A DNA stretch of 64,000 nucleotides, taken from contig NZ_WTVS01000008.1 of NCBI RefSeq assembly GCF_012911005.2, positions 54,088-118,087 of the forward strand, read 5' to 3'. Position 1 is the first letter of the stretch, and the number at the start of each line of letters is the position of its first letter. Origin of the DNA: Aromatoleum toluolicum (GTDB lineage Bacteria > Pseudomonadota > Gammaproteobacteria > Burkholderiales > Rhodocyclaceae). The notes under the pieces were generated by a model. It was given only the letters and a program-made list of their open reading frames with translations, did no database searches and was not told where the DNA came from. Below, piece after piece: positions 10,161 to 20,400 of the stretch. The translations under genes and the position numbers were made by a program.

Positions 10161-10190
10161 TGAAAAGACCGCCGCAAGGCGGTCTTTTCA
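10161..10190 (+). terminator. Rho-independent terminator after tRNA-Pro
   Basis: A perfect 13-bp stem TGAAAAGACCGCC/GGCGGTCTTTTCA with a GCAA tetraloop, 8 bp after the tRNA. A T-run lies inside the descending arm. Confidence 0.9.
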
Positions 10191-10292
10191 TTTCCGCGCC
10201 CGGTAGATGCGTTCGTGTTCGCGGCGGGTTACCATCGTTGTCACCACGCGGTGACGTACATTCTGAATCGCCGGTTGCATGGTGACCGGCGC

Positions 10293-11135
10293 ATGGATAT
10301 GGCGCTCGATCAGCAATCCCTGTTGCGGTACTGCGCTCTCGCGGCGACGGCAGGCGAGGAGGGGCGTCCGTATGTCGTCGAAACGGACGGAATGCGTGCG
10401 CTGCACTTCGGGGCCCTGACGGTGCAGAGCCAGATGCGGCTCGACGACCCCGGCACCCTCGAGATCGACTACACGCGGGCGATGATGGGATTCCTGCTCT
10501 TCAATCCCGAGCCGTGCGACATCGTGATGATCGGACTCGGCGGCGGGTCGCTGGCGAAATACTGTCTGCGCACCTTGCCGGAGGTCCGGTTCACCGCCGT
10601 CGAGATCGATCCGGATGTGATCGAGCTGCGCGACGCGTTCGGCATCCCGCCGGACGGAGAGCGTTTTCGGGTGGTGCGTGCCGATGGTGCCGATTATGTG
10701 CGCCGGCGGGAGCACTCCCCGGACGTGCTGCTGATCGACGGCTTCGATCGCGGTGGCCAGCCCGACTGCCTGTGTACCGCAGGGTTCTACGACGACTGCC
10801 ACACGATGCTCGCCGACGGCGGGGTCATGGCGGTGAATCTGTGGTCCGGGGACCGGCGTTACGGGCTGTACGCGTCACGCATCCGCGACAGCTTCGAGGA
10901 CCGCTTCGTCGCCATCGGCGCCGAGCACGACAGCAACCGCATCGCTTTCGCATGCAAGGGGCGTGGCTTTCCGCCGCGGCGCCGGCAGTTGCTGGAACGT
11001 GCGCGAATGCTCGCCACGCACCACCCGATTGGGATAATGTCGACGGCGCAACGTATCCAGCAGCGCCTCGAGCGCCGCGCACACTATCGCCCCGACCTGT
11101 GGGAAGAGGACTCCCGCCGCACGCGGGGCGACTGA
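10293..11135 (+). CDS. Spermidine-synthase-fold SAM-dependent enzyme
   Basis: Protein of about 280 aa from the ATG at 10293; the frame is open further upstream to 10215, so the start is uncertain. It resembles the spermine/spermidine synthase family: a beta-strand N-terminus, glycine-rich [12 protein letters not shown], acidic [10 protein letters not shown] and LLIDGFD followed by a Cys-containing segment and FYDDC. The putrescine-site residues cannot be confirmed by eye. No speD (SAM decarboxylase) is nearby, so it could be a true SpeE, another aminopropyltransferase or a methyltransferase. It lies 102 bp past the tRNA-Pro terminator and 71 bp before a HicA-like gene. Confidence 0.65.
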   Translation: MDMALDQQSLLRYCALAATAGEEGRPYVVETDGMRALHFGALTVQSQMRLDDPGTLEIDYTRAMMGFLLFNPEPCDIVMIGLGGGSLAKYCLRTLPEVRFTAVEIDPDVIELRDAFGIPPDGERFRVVRADGADYVRRREHSPDVLLIDGFDRGGQPDCLCTAGFYDDCHTMLADGGVMAVNLWSGDRRYGLYASRIRDSFEDRFVAIGAEHDSNRIAFACKGRGFPPRRRQLLERARMLATHHPIGIMSTAQRIQQRLERRAHYRPDLWEEDSRRTRGD

Positions 11136-11206
11136 GGGCGCGGCGCACCGGGGCAAGGGCGCCACGGCCATAGCGGAAGGGGCGCCATCGGAAGGAGGTC
11201 GAGATC

Positions 11207-11488
11207 ATGAGCCACAAGCACATCGCGCTGTTGCGCGCCATCTTCCAGGATCCCGTCAGTGCCAACATTCATTGGCGCGAGGTGGAGTCGCTGCTCAATC
11301 ACCTCGGCGCGACCATCGAGCCGGCGCACGGCGCCCGTTTTCGTATCGTGCTGAACAAGGTTGAGGGATTCCTGCACTATCCGCACCACGGCAGCGCCTG
11401 CACGAAGCAGGACATCAAGCAGCTGCGCGAATATCTCGCGCATGCGGGAGTCAGCCCGGCCGCGTACGAGCAGGAGCACGGGGGCTAG
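11207..11488 (+). CDS. HicA-like small protein, no HicB partner
   Basis: Protein of 93 aa after a strong GGAAGGAGG ribosome-binding site. It has the double-stranded-RBD-like HicA layout: an N-terminal helix, a strand, an FRIV strand, a LHYPHHG segment (56-62) resembling the HicA PhHg strand, then a C-terminal helix ending LREYLAHAGVSP. In active HicA mRNA interferases the catalytic His is in a GSHH-type motif; here the equivalent is GARF (42-45), with no His. No HicB antitoxin gene is adjacent. It is therefore more likely a HicA-fold protein in a housekeeping role than a working toxin. Confidence 0.6.
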   Translation: MSHKHIALLRAIFQDPVSANIHWREVESLLNHLGATIEPAHGARFRIVLNKVEGFLHYPHHGSACTKQDIKQLREYLAHAGVSPAAYEQEHGG

Positions 11489-11536
11489 CCGCGGCGACGT
11501 CGAAGCCCGCGGCGGGGAAGGCGCTTGCCGTCTGTC

Positions 11537-11546
11537 ACACATGTGT
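11537..11546. promoter_or_regulatory. Palindrome upstream of the MaoC-type hydratase
   Basis: A perfect 10-bp dyad, ACACATGTGT, lies in the 187-bp gap between the HicA-like gene and the hydratase, about 130 bp before the ATG. It could be half of an operator; no regulator is suggested by the context. Confidence 0.25.
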
Positions 11547-11675
11547 CGTGCTGGTTGGGTTATGCTGTTAGGGTCGAGCCCGGAGAGCCGGGCCGGCTGT
11601 CTTGACAAATACAAAGCCCTGCGCCGCGCGCGACTGTTGCGTGCCGGGAGGGGGAATCATGGGAAACCAACCGAG

Positions 11676-12125
11676 ATGACTGAACAAACGCGCGACTTTT
11701 CCGAGTTCCTCGGATACCGCTACGAGGACCTGAAGGTGGGCATGTCCGCCGCGACGGGCCGCACCGTGACGGATGCCGACATCCTGATGTTCGCAGGTGT
11801 TTCCGGCGACACCAATCCTGCCCACGTCGATGAGGAGTTCGCAAAGGCCTCGATGTTCGGCGGTCGCATTGCCCACGGCATGCTGTCGGCGAGCTACATC
11901 TCCGCGCTGTTCGCGAACAAGCTGCCCGGGCCGGGTTGCATCTACCTGTCGCAGACGCTCAAGTTCAAGGCGCCCGTGAAACCGGGCGACACGGTAGTGG
12001 CGCGCGTCACGCTGAAGGAGCTGAACACGCCGAAGCGCCGTGCGATCTTCGATACCGTGTGCACGGTCGGCGGCAAGGTGGTGCTGGAGGGCGAGGCGGA
12101 GATGATGGTTCCCGCACGCGACTGA
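11676..12125 (+). CDS. MaoC-family (R)-specific enoyl-CoA hydratase, PhaJ-like
   Basis: Protein of 149 aa, a single hot-dog domain, the length of PhaJ-type hydratases. It carries the hydratase-2 signature with catalytic Asp45 and His50 in GDTNPAH, then GGRIAHGML. The enzyme family hydrates trans-2-enoyl-CoA to (R)-3-hydroxyacyl-CoA, linking beta-oxidation to polyhydroxyalkanoate synthesis. The ATG at 11676 gives the family N-terminus. No pha genes are in the window, so the exact substrate range is inferred. Confidence 0.85.
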   Translation: MTEQTRDFSEFLGYRYEDLKVGMSAATGRTVTDADILMFAGVSGDTNPAHVDEEFAKASMFGGRIAHGMLSASYISALFANKLPGPGCIYLSQTLKFKAPVKPGDTVVARVTLKELNTPKRRAIFDTVCTVGGKVVLEGEAEMMVPARD

Positions 12126-12163
12126 CGTGTCCCGGTCCGTTCGCGGGCCGTTGCGGGAAAATG

Positions 12164-12199
12164 AAAACGGGAGGTCCGCTGTGTGCGGCCTCCCGTTTT
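12164..12199. terminator. Bidirectional terminator between the hydratase gene and folE2
   Basis: Inverted repeat AAAACGGGAGG (12164-12174) and CCTCCCGTTTT (12189-12199) with an inner CCGC/GCGG pairing. A/T runs on both sides serve the convergent genes. Confidence 0.88.
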
Positions 12200-12220
12200 C
12201 CGTTCAGGCGTCGCGTGGAA

Positions 12221-13030
12221 TCAGACGTCGTTGCGCTTGTCGCGTTCGATCAGCGCGTAGGCCGAGTGGTTGTGAATGGATTCGAAATTCTCCGACTCCA
12301 CCACGAAGCGGTCGATGCGCTTCTCGGCGTTGAGCAGGCCGGCGACGTCGCGAACCATGTCCTCGACGAACTTCGGGTTCTCGTAGGCGCGCTCGGTCAC
12401 GAACTTTTCGTCCGTGCGCTTGAGCAGGCCGTAGAGCTCGCACGAGGCCTGGCTCTCGACGAGCTGGACCAGCTCCTCGATCCACAGGAAATCGTTGGTC
12501 TGTGCGGTCACGGTGACGTGCGAGCGCTGGTTGTGCGCGCCGTATTCGGAAATCTTCTTCGAGCACGGACACAGGCTCGTGACGGGCACCACGACCCGCA
12601 TTTCGAACACGTACTCGCCGCCTTCGCGCATTTCCGCGACAAAGGTTACTTCGTAGTCCATCAGGCTCTGGACGCCGGAAACCGGGGCCGTCTTGTTGAT
12701 GAAGTACGGGAAGCTCATCTCGATGACGCCGGTCTCGGCTTCGAGGCGCTTGACCATTTCGCGCAACATCGGCTCGATCGACTCGACCGAGATTTCGCGC
12801 TCGTTGCCGTTGAGGATCTCGATGAAGCGCGACATGTGGGTTCCCTTGAAATTGTGGGGAAGCCCGACATACATGCTGAAGGTCGCGATCGTGTGCTGCA
12901 CGCCGCCGCTCTTGTCGCTGACGCGGATGGGGTGGCGAATCGACTTGATGCCAACCTTGTTGATGGCCAGCTGACGACTGTCGTTGGCGTTCTGGACGTC
13001 AGGGATGGCTTGGCTCTCGTGGGATTTCAT
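12221..13030 (-). CDS. folE2: GTP cyclohydrolase FolE2 (type IB)
   Basis: Enzyme of 269 aa that converts GTP to 7,8-dihydroneopterin triphosphate, the entry to folate (and queuosine) synthesis. It is the metal-promiscuous alternative to zinc FolE. The ATG at 13030 is preferred over an upstream in-frame ATG (13081). Family features seen are [10 protein letters not shown], the CPC motif with its active-site Cys (154-156), [10 protein letters not shown] (161-170) and a late IHNHSAYA segment. It lies 57 bp downstream of dxs on the same strand. The terminal step of queuosine synthesis (queG) is encoded elsewhere in the window. Confidence 0.93.
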   Translation of the reverse strand: MKSHESQAIPDVQNANDSRQLAINKVGIKSIRHPIRVSDKSGGVQHTIATFSMYVGLPHNFKGTHMSRFIEILNGNEREISVESIEPMLREMVKRLEAETGVIEMSFPYFINKTAPVSGVQSLMDYEVTFVAEMREGGEYVFEMRVVVPVTSLCPCSKKISEYGAHNQRSHVTVTAQTNDFLWIEELVQLVESQASCELYGLLKRTDEKFVTERAYENPKFVEDMVRDVAGLLNAEKRIDRFVVESENFESIHNHSAYALIERDKRNDV

Positions 13031-13087
13031 GTCGCGTTCTCTGTTTGGTTGCAGCCGGTCAATGCTACCATTTCCCGACAAATTCGC

Positions 13088-14953
13088 TCAGCTATTGCGC
13101 ACATAGATGCGCTCAATGGCGCTCAGGATCCCCGCGGGGTGCAACCCGACCTGTTCGAACAGCTGGCTTTGGTCTCCATGATCGACGAAATGATCCGGCA
13201 AGCCAAGCCGCAGCAGGCGCGGCCGGTGCGGCAGGCGTTCGAGCACGCGTGCGACTTCGGACCCCGCGCCGCCGATCACCGCGTTTTCCTCCAGCGTCAC
13301 GATCAGTTCGTGGCTGGCACTCAGTTCTTCGATCAGCGCCGCGTCAATCGGTTTCACGAAGCGCATGTTGGCGACCGTCGCGTCGATCTCCTCGCCGACG
13401 AGGAGCGCATTGGTCAGCAGGCTGCCGAAGGCGAGCAGTGCGACCTTCCTGCCCTGGCGGCGGATTTCGCCCTTGCCCAGTGGCAGTTCGGTCATCGTGT
13501 TCTCTGGGCGCACGTTCATGCCGCTGCCGCGCGGATAGCGCACGGCCGCGGGGCCGTTGTGCCGGTAGGCGGTGTAGAGCATCTGCCGGCATTCGTTCTC
13601 ATCGGCAGGCGTCATTACGACCATGTTCGGGATGCAGGCGAGGTAGGACAGGTCGAAGGCGCCGTGGTGCGTGGCGCCGTCGGCGCCAACCATGCCCGCG
13701 CGGTCGATCGCGAACACGACGGGCAGGTTCTGCAGCGCGACGTCGTGGATCAGCTGGTCGTAGGCGCGCTGCAGGAAGGTCGAGTAGATCGCGACGACCG
13801 GCTTGAAGCCCTCGCACGCGAGGCCCGCCGCGAACGTCACGGCGTGCTGCTCGGCGATGCCGACGTCGTGATAGCGGTCGGGGAATTCCTTTGCGAAGCG
13901 CACCATCCCCGAGCCTTCGCGCATTGCCGGCGTGATGCCAATGACCTTGTCGTCACGCGCGGCGATGTCGCACAGCCAGTCGCCGAAGATCTGGGTATAG
14001 CTGAGCTTGCCACCGCCCTTGCCGCTCTGGATGCCCGCACGGTGGTCGAAGCTCGAAACGCCGTGGTAGAGGATGGGGTCGGCCTCGGCGAGCTTGTAGC
14101 CCTGGCCTTTGCGCGTGATTACGTGCAGGAACTGCAGGCCGTTGAGTTTCTTGAGGTTCTGCAGCGTGGGGATGAGCGCGTCGAGGTCGTGGCCGTCGAT
14201 CGGTCCGTAGTAATGGAAACCAAACTCCTCGAACAGCGTGCCCGGTGTGATGAGGCCCTTGACGTGCTCCTCGACCTTGCGGGCGAAGTCGAGCATCGGC
14301 GGGGCGACACCGAGGACCTTTTCGCCGGCGCGACGCGCGGCGTTGTAGGTGCTGCCCGAGAGCATGCGCGCGAGGATCTTGGTCAGCGCCCCGACCGGCG
14401 GCGAGATCGACATCTCGTTGTCGTTGAGGATCACCAGCAGGTTCACGTCGCTGGTGTCGCCCGCGTTGTTGAGCGCTTCGAAGGCCATGCCGGCCGACAT
14501 TGCGCCGTCGCCAATGACCGCGATCGAACGTCGTTCGCCGTCGCCGCGGTCGCGTGCGGCGACCGCCATGCCCAGCGCGGCCGAGATCGAGGTGGAGGAG
14601 TGGGCGGTCCCGAAGGTGTCGTACTCGCTCTCGCAGCGCCGCGGAAAGCCGGAGATGCCGCCGAAGCGGCGCAGCCCGCTCATCGCCTCGCGGCGTCCGG
14701 TCAGGATCTTGTGGCCGTAGGTCTGGTGGCCGACGTCCCAGACGATGCGGTCGTCGGGTGTGTCGAAGATGTAGTGCAGCGCGATCGTGAGTTCGACGGT
14801 GCCGAGGTTCGACGACAGGTGTCCGCCGGTCTTCGATACCGACTCGATCAGGAAGGCGCGCAGTTCGGTTGCAAGCGCATGCAGATCGCGCCGCTCGAAG
14901 CGGCGCAGGTCGGATGGCGAGTCGATGCGGTGCAGCAGGGGGTACTGAGGCAT
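13088..14953 (-). CDS. dxs: 1-deoxy-D-xylulose-5-phosphate synthase
   Basis: ThDP enzyme of 621 aa that condenses pyruvate and glyceraldehyde-3-phosphate, the first step of the MEP pathway. It shows the N-terminal [10 protein letters not shown], the thiamine-binding GDG (148-150) with a downstream N-D-N, the catalytic-Glu segment GIAEQHAV and the transketolase C-terminal domain ([14 protein letters not shown]). Length matches the family. It lies 23 bp after ispA, forming an isoprenoid operon xseB-ispA-dxs. Confidence 0.97.
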   Translation of the reverse strand: MPQYPLLHRIDSPSDLRRFERRDLHALATELRAFLIESVSKTGGHLSSNLGTVELTIALHYIFDTPDDRIVWDVGHQTYGHKILTGRREAMSGLRRFGGISGFPRRCESEYDTFGTAHSSTSISAALGMAVAARDRGDGERRSIAVIGDGAMSAGMAFEALNNAGDTSDVNLLVILNDNEMSISPPVGALTKILARMLSGSTYNAARRAGEKVLGVAPPMLDFARKVEEHVKGLITPGTLFEEFGFHYYGPIDGHDLDALIPTLQNLKKLNGLQFLHVITRKGQGYKLAEADPILYHGVSSFDHRAGIQSGKGGGKLSYTQIFGDWLCDIAARDDKVIGITPAMREGSGMVRFAKEFPDRYHDVGIAEQHAVTFAAGLACEGFKPVVAIYSTFLQRAYDQLIHDVALQNLPVVFAIDRAGMVGADGATHHGAFDLSYLACIPNMVVMTPADENECRQMLYTAYRHNGPAAVRYPRGSGMNVRPENTMTELPLGKGEIRRQGRKVALLAFGSLLTNALLVGEEIDATVANMRFVKPIDAALIEELSASHELIVTLEENAVIGGAGSEVARVLERLPHRPRLLRLGLPDHFVDHGDQSQLFEQVGLHPAGILSAIERIYVRNS

Positions 14954-14976
14954 GTGGATGTCCGGCAGAGCGGAAT

Positions 14977-15873
14977 TCAGAATCGGCGGTGAACGATGAA
15001 GTTCGCCAGTTCGTCCAGCCTGGCGGCTGCGGCGCCGAAGGACGCGATGGCGTCACGGGCGTCGGCAAGCAGGGCGTCGGCCAGCGTGCGCGCTTCGGCC
15101 AGGCCCAGCAGCGTGACGTAGGTCGGCTTGTTCTGGTCCGCGTCCTTGCCCGCCGTCTTTCCCAGCGTCGCGGTGTCGGCCTGGGCGTCGAGGATGTCGT
15201 CGACGACCTGGAACAGCAGGCCGACGAGCTTGCCGTAGCGGTCGAGGCGGGCCAGTGCGTCGGGGGCGAGCGGGGCGCCGCACTGCGCGCCGAGCAGCAC
15301 CGAGGCCCGGATCAGGGCGCCGGTCTTGTGGATGTGCATGAACTCGAGTTCTTCACGCGTGAGTTGCTTGCCCACGGCGCCGAGGTCGATGGCCTGGCCG
15401 CCGGCCATGCCACGTGACCCGGAGGCGCGACCGAGGAGCGTGATCATCTCGAGTTGTACTGCCGGGTCGTCGTTGACGCGGCTTTCGGCAATGGTCTGGA
15501 AGGCAAGCGCCTGTAGCGCATCGCCCACCAGCAGCGCGGTCGCCTCGTCGTACTCGACATGCACGGTCGGTTTGCCGCGTCGCAGGACGTCGTCGTCCAT
15601 GCAGGGCAGATCGTCATGGACGAGGGAATAGGCGTGGACGAGCTCGACGGCACAGGCGACGCAGTCGAGGCGCTCGGGCGCGGCGCCGGCGATCTCGCCG
15701 GCGGCATGCACGAGGAGCGGACGTACGCGCTTGCCGCCGCCCAGGGCGGCGTAGCGCATCGCGTCGTGCAGGCGCTGCGGCGCAATGGACGCTTCAGGGA
15801 GGATCGTGCCGAGGGCGGATTCGGTGCGGTGCTGGACGCTTTCCATCCAGGCGGCGAAATGATTCCCGCTCAC
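14977..15873 (-). CDS. ispA: Farnesyl diphosphate synthase (geranyltranstransferase)
   Basis: Short-chain prenyltransferase of 298 aa. GGGKRVRP (45-52), first Asp-rich motif DDLPCMD (87-93) with the two-residue insertion typical of bacterial FPP synthases, then RRGKPT and the second Asp-rich motif DDILD. The start is GTG, overlapping the xseB stop by 4 bp (GTGA), which implies translational coupling. It supplies FPP for IspB and for undecaprenyl diphosphate. Confidence 0.95.
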   Translation of the reverse strand: MSGNHFAAWMESVQHRTESALGTILPEASIAPQRLHDAMRYAALGGGKRVRPLLVHAAGEIAGAAPERLDCVACAVELVHAYSLVHDDLPCMDDDVLRRGKPTVHVEYDEATALLVGDALQALAFQTIAESRVNDDPAVQLEMITLLGRASGSRGMAGGQAIDLGAVGKQLTREELEFMHIHKTGALIRASVLLGAQCGAPLAPDALARLDRYGKLVGLLFQVVDDILDAQADTATLGKTAGKDADQNKPTYVTLLGLAEARTLADALLADARDAIASFGAAAARLDELANFIVHRRF

Positions 15874-16115
15874 TCCGGGCTCCTCCTGTCTTCGGGGTTG
15901 TCGAGCGGGGCGAGCGCGCCGTTCTCGAGCTGAAGCACGCGCTGCTCGGCCGCCTGCAGGGTTTCCTGGCAGTATCTCAGCAGGCCGGCGCCGCGCTGGT
16001 AGTGTTCCAGCGCCTGTTCCAGCGTGATGTTGCCGGTTTCCATTTCCTGCACGATCGATTCGAGTTCGGCGATGGCCGATTCGAAGGATTTCGGCGAGTT
16101 TGCCGTCTTTGCCAT
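15870..16115 (-). CDS. xseB: Exodeoxyribonuclease VII small subunit
   Basis: Protein of 81 aa with the XseB core: FESAIAELESIVQEMETG, then LEQALEHYQRG, a two-helix coiled structure that binds XseA. It is the first gene of the xseB-ispA-dxs operon, an arrangement common in proteobacteria. The large subunit XseA is not in the window. Confidence 0.93.
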   Translation of the reverse strand: MAKTANSPKSFESAIAELESIVQEMETGNITLEQALEHYQRGAGLLRYCQETLQAAEQRVLQLENGALAPLDNPEDRRSPE

Positions 16116-16242
16116 GACTCGAAGCGGGGCCAGTAAAAGGGAGAAAAGTAACCGATCGGGCTACTGGCGGTCAAATTACTTCTCGCATAAAATGGTCTGC
16201 TGGTTTTTCCGAATTTCTTGACTTTTCATGGGAGGTTCGGGG

Positions 16243-17343
16243 GTGTCCGACCTTGCTTCCAAGGCCAAATTGTCCCCGGCGGTGTCTCAGTTGCCGGTGT
16301 CGGCGTATTTCGACGAAAGCGTATTCGAGCTCGAAAAACGTCTGTTGTTCCAGGCCGGGCCGGGCTATGTCGGTCATGAGTTGATGGTGCCGGAGGTCGG
16401 CAGCTACCGGTCGCTCGAGTGGCTCGATCATTCCAAGCTCCTGTTTCGCAGCGGTGACGGCGTCCATCGGCTTTCGAACATCTGCCGCCATCGTCAGGCG
16501 ATCATGCTCGAAGGTTCCGGCAAGACCGAGCGCATCGTCTGCCCGATCCACCGCTGGACCTACGACCAGAAGGGCGAGCTGCTCGGGGCGCCGCATTTCC
16601 CCGTGAACCCCTGCCTCAACCTGAAGCGTGATGCGCTCGAGAACTGGAACGGTCTGCTGTTCGCCGGGCCGCGTTCGGCCGCTGCCGATCTTGCCGGCAT
16701 GAACGTGGGCGAGCGGTTCGATTTCTCCGGCTACAAACTCGACCGCGTCGAAATCCACGAGTGCAAGTACAACTGGAAGACCTTCATCGAGGTCTATCTG
16801 GAGGACTACCACGTCGTGCCCTTCCACCCGGGGCTGGGCAACTTCGTGACCTGCGACGACCTGACATGGCAGTTCGGCGACTGGTACTCGGTGCAGCGCG
16901 TGGGGATCACCTCGCTCGCGAAGCCGGGGTCCGCGACCTACCAGAAGTGGCACAAGGCGGTACTGGACTACTATGGCGACAAGCGCCCGGAGCAGGGTGC
17001 GATCTGGCTTACCTACTATCCGAACGTGATGGTGGAGTGGTATCCGCACGTGCTGGTGGTCAGCACGCTGATTCCGACGGACGTGAACCGCACGACCAAT
17101 GTCGTCGAGTTCTACTATCCCGAGGACATCGTCGAGTTCGAGCGCGAGTTCGTCGAGGCCGAGCAGGCCGCCTACATGGAGACGGCGATCGAGGATGACG
17201 TGATCGGCGAACGCATGGATCGCGGCCGCTGGGCGTTGCTGCAGGAGGGGCGCAACGAGGTCGGCCCCTACCAGTCTCCGTACGAGGACGGGATGCAGCA
17301 CTTTCACGAGTTCTACCGTCGTGTCATGGGTGAGCGCCTCTGA
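16243..17343 (+). CDS. Rieske-type aromatic ring-hydroxylating oxygenase, alpha subunit family
   Basis: Oxygenase of 366 aa from the GTG at 16243. That start has GGAGG 7 nt upstream; an ATG at 16228 overlaps this ribosome-binding site and has none of its own. The Rieske [2Fe-2S] ligands are C81-x-H83 and C100-x2-H103. The mononuclear iron region NWKTFIEVYLEDYH...PFH gives H190 and H195 with nearby acidic residues. The layout resembles the GbcA/choline-monooxygenase-like subgroup more than BphA. No ferredoxin, reductase or beta-subunit gene is adjacent. It is divergent from xseB-ispA-dxs; substrate unknown. Confidence 0.85.
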   Translation: MSDLASKAKLSPAVSQLPVSAYFDESVFELEKRLLFQAGPGYVGHELMVPEVGSYRSLEWLDHSKLLFRSGDGVHRLSNICRHRQAIMLEGSGKTERIVCPIHRWTYDQKGELLGAPHFPVNPCLNLKRDALENWNGLLFAGPRSAAADLAGMNVGERFDFSGYKLDRVEIHECKYNWKTFIEVYLEDYHVVPFHPGLGNFVTCDDLTWQFGDWYSVQRVGITSLAKPGSATYQKWHKAVLDYYGDKRPEQGAIWLTYYPNVMVEWYPHVLVVSTLIPTDVNRTTNVVEFYYPEDIVEFEREFVEAEQAAYMETAIEDDVIGERMDRGRWALLQEGRNEVGPYQSPYEDGMQHFHEFYRRVMGERL

Positions 17344-17395
17344 TACGCGATGCCGCTGCACGGTGCGTTTCGGCACCGTGTGCGAGGAGCGCAAA

Positions 17396-17425
17396 AAAAC
17401 GGGTCGCCTGCGGGCGGCCCGTTTT
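17396..17425. terminator. Bidirectional terminator between the Rieske gene and the RND operon
   Basis: Stem AAAACGGGTCGCC/GGCGGCCCGTTTT (one G-U pair) with a TGCG loop and A/T runs on both sides. It is shared by the converging genes. Confidence 0.88.
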
Positions 17426-17429
17426 CTTG

Positions 17430-20400
17430 TCAGGAGCGGCGCAGGCTGGTTTCCGCTGCTTCCTGTTCGTCCCGGATCGCTGTGCGGCGGTCGTGCTGCT
17501 TGCGCCAGCGCGCGAGCGCGTCATCGACGAGTGTGTAGACGACCGGAATCACGAGCAGGCTCAGGAAGGTCGAGGTGACCAGTCCGCCGATCACGGCGAT
17601 GGCCATGGGGGCGCGGAACGAGGGGTCGACCCCGAGACCCAGCGCGATCGGCAGCATGCCCGCGCCCATCGCAATCGTGGTCATGATGATTGGGCGTGCG
17701 CGCTTGTGGCAGGCGTCGATGACCGCGTCGAATCGCGACATGCCGTGATCGCGTCGCGCGACGATCGCGTATTCGACGAGCAGGATGGAGTTCTTGCTGG
17801 TGACGCCCATCAGCATGATCAGGCCGATCAGCGAGGGCATCGAGAAGCTGCTGCCGGCGACGAGTAGTGCGACGAAAGCGCCGCCCAGCGCCAGCGGTAG
17901 CGCCGCCAAGATGGTTACGGGTTGGGTGAATTCACGAAACAGCAGCACGAGCACGATGTAGATGCATAGCACCCCCGTGAGCATGGCGATGCCAAAGCTC
18001 TTGAAGAGGACGCGCATCTCGTCGGCGTCGCCGATCGGCAGCCACGTAACGCCTGGGGGGAGCGCTTTGAGTGCGGGCAACGCGCGGATCTCGGCTTCGA
18101 TCTCGCCCATGGGGCGGCTTGTGAGCTCGATATCGAAGTTGATGTTGCGCCGGCGGTCGAAGCGGGCGATTTCGGATGGGCCGCTTTCGATGCTGATGTC
18201 CGCGACGTTCCCGAGCATGACGTTCCCCTGCCGTGCCGGCACCGGCAGGCGCGCGAGGAGGTCGAGATCGCCGCGTGCGGCTTCGGGCAAGCGCACGACG
18301 ATGGGTACCTGGCGTTCCGAGAGATTGAGCTTCGCGAGGCCGAAATCGTAGTCGCCGGCAGTCGCGATGCGCAGGGAGTCCGAGATGGCGGCCGCGGTGA
18401 CGCCGAGATCGGCTGCGCGGGCGAAATTCGGGCGAACGACGACCTCCGGACGCACGAGGCTGGCGCTCGAGGTGATATTGCCGATGCCCTGGATTGTGCG
18501 CAGTTCGCGTTCGACCTCCCTCGCCGTACGCGACAGCACCGCGGAATCTTCACCGATCAGCGTGAATACGTATTTCTCCCCGCCCGCGCCGAGCCCGACG
18601 CGCACGCGCACGCCGGGCAGGCTGCGCAGGGAATGGCGCAACTGCTCCTCGATCGCCTGCTTGGTGATCGGGCGCTCGCCACGGGGGGTGAGGTTGATCG
18701 TGAGTGAGGCCTTGCGGACCTCGGGGGCGCCGCCCAGGCTGAAAGCGTCGGCACCTGCATTGCCGCCGCCGACCGCGGTGTAGACCTGTTTCACGTGGGG
18801 GTTCTGCTGGATGATCACGCGGGCCTGTTCGGCTGCACGAAATGTGTCGTTGAAGCGGCTTCCCGGTGGCAGTTCGAGCGACACGAGCGTCTGTGCGAGA
18901 TCGTCAGGGGGCAGGAACGCGGTGGACAGGAGCGGAATCAGGGCGAGCGAGCCGACGAAGAAACTGGTTGCAGCGAGCATCGTGGCCCAGCGGCGGTTCA
19001 GGCAGGTACGCACCCAGCGGAGGTAGGCGGCCATGAGGCGGCCTTCGTGCGTCTTGGGTGGCAAGGGGCGCAGCATGTAGGCGGACATCATCGGGGTAAG
19101 CATTCGTGCGACAAGCAGCGAAGCCATCACCGCGAGCGAGGCCGTCCAGCCGAACTGTTTGAAGAACTTGCCTGAGATGCCGCTCATGAAAGCGGTCGGC
19201 AGGAACACCGCGACGAGTGTGAAGGTGGTGGCGATGACCGCGAGTCCGATCTCGTCGGCCGCGTCCATCGCCGCCTGATAGGGCGTCTTGCCCATGCGCA
19301 GATGGCGCACGATGTTCTCGATCTCGACGATGGCGTCGTCAACGAGGATGCCGATCACGAGCGAGAGCGAAAGCAGCGTCACGACGTTGATCGTGAAGCC
19401 AAGATACTCCATGCCGATCAGCGCAGGCAGCACGGAAAGGGGCAGCGCGGTTGCCGCGACGAAGGTCGCGCGCCAGTCACGCAAGAAGAACCATACGACG
19501 ATCACCGCGAGGATCGCCCCTTCGGCGAGCAGCCAAAGCGAACCGTGGTAACCCTCGCGCACCGGGTCGACGAAGTTGTAGGCCTCGCGAAACCTGATGT
19601 CGGGGTGCGTGGCGGAAAGTTCGCGGACCCGCTCGGCGACCCCTGCGCCGACCTCGATCTCGCCGGCTCCGCGTGCACGCACGATCTCGAAACCGACGAC
19701 CGATTTGCCATCAAGGAGCGCCGCGGAGCGCCGTTCGGCCACCGTGTCCTCGAGTCGGCCGAGGCTGCCCAGGCGCACGTTGCGTCCGTCGCTCAGCACA
19801 ATTTCCATGTCCGCGAGTTCCGCGGCACTCAGTGCTGTCGCCAACGTCCTGACCGCCTGTTCGCCGCTGCCTAGATCGGCCCGTCCTCCCGAGGATTCCA
19901 GCTGGATCCTTCGCAGCTGACGGGAAATGTCCGCGACTGTGACGTTGAGCGCAAGCAGCCGGTCCGGATCGAGTTCGAGACGTACCTCGCGCGTTGCGCC
20001 GCCTACGCGGGACACGAGGCCGACGCCGGGAACCGAGAGGAGGGCCTTCGCGACGGTGTTATCGATGAACCACGAAAGTGCCTCTTCGTCTAGTGTCGTG
20101 GAAGCGACCGTGTAGGTGACGATCGGTAGGCCGGAAAGGTTGAACCGCTGGATGACCGGGTCGCGCAAGTCGCCCGGCAAGTCGGAGCGCACGCGCGAAA
20201 AGGCATCCCGGACGTCGTCGACTGCTTCCTGAACGGGCTTTTCCAAGCGGAAATCGGTCGTGATCGTTGCGACGCCATCCTGGATGCGCGTATAGATGTG
20301 CTTGACGTCCTGCAGTGTCGCGATCGAGTTTTCGATCTTGCGCACTACGTCCGTTTCGAGTTGGGCTGGTGCCGCCCCGGGTAGGCTCGCGGTGAGCACG

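Noticed and set aside
11936..14992. Long plus-strand open frame (about 1000 codons) opposite folE2 and dxs
   Set aside because: Antisense shadow of the real genes with no recognisable domain and no ribosome-binding site.
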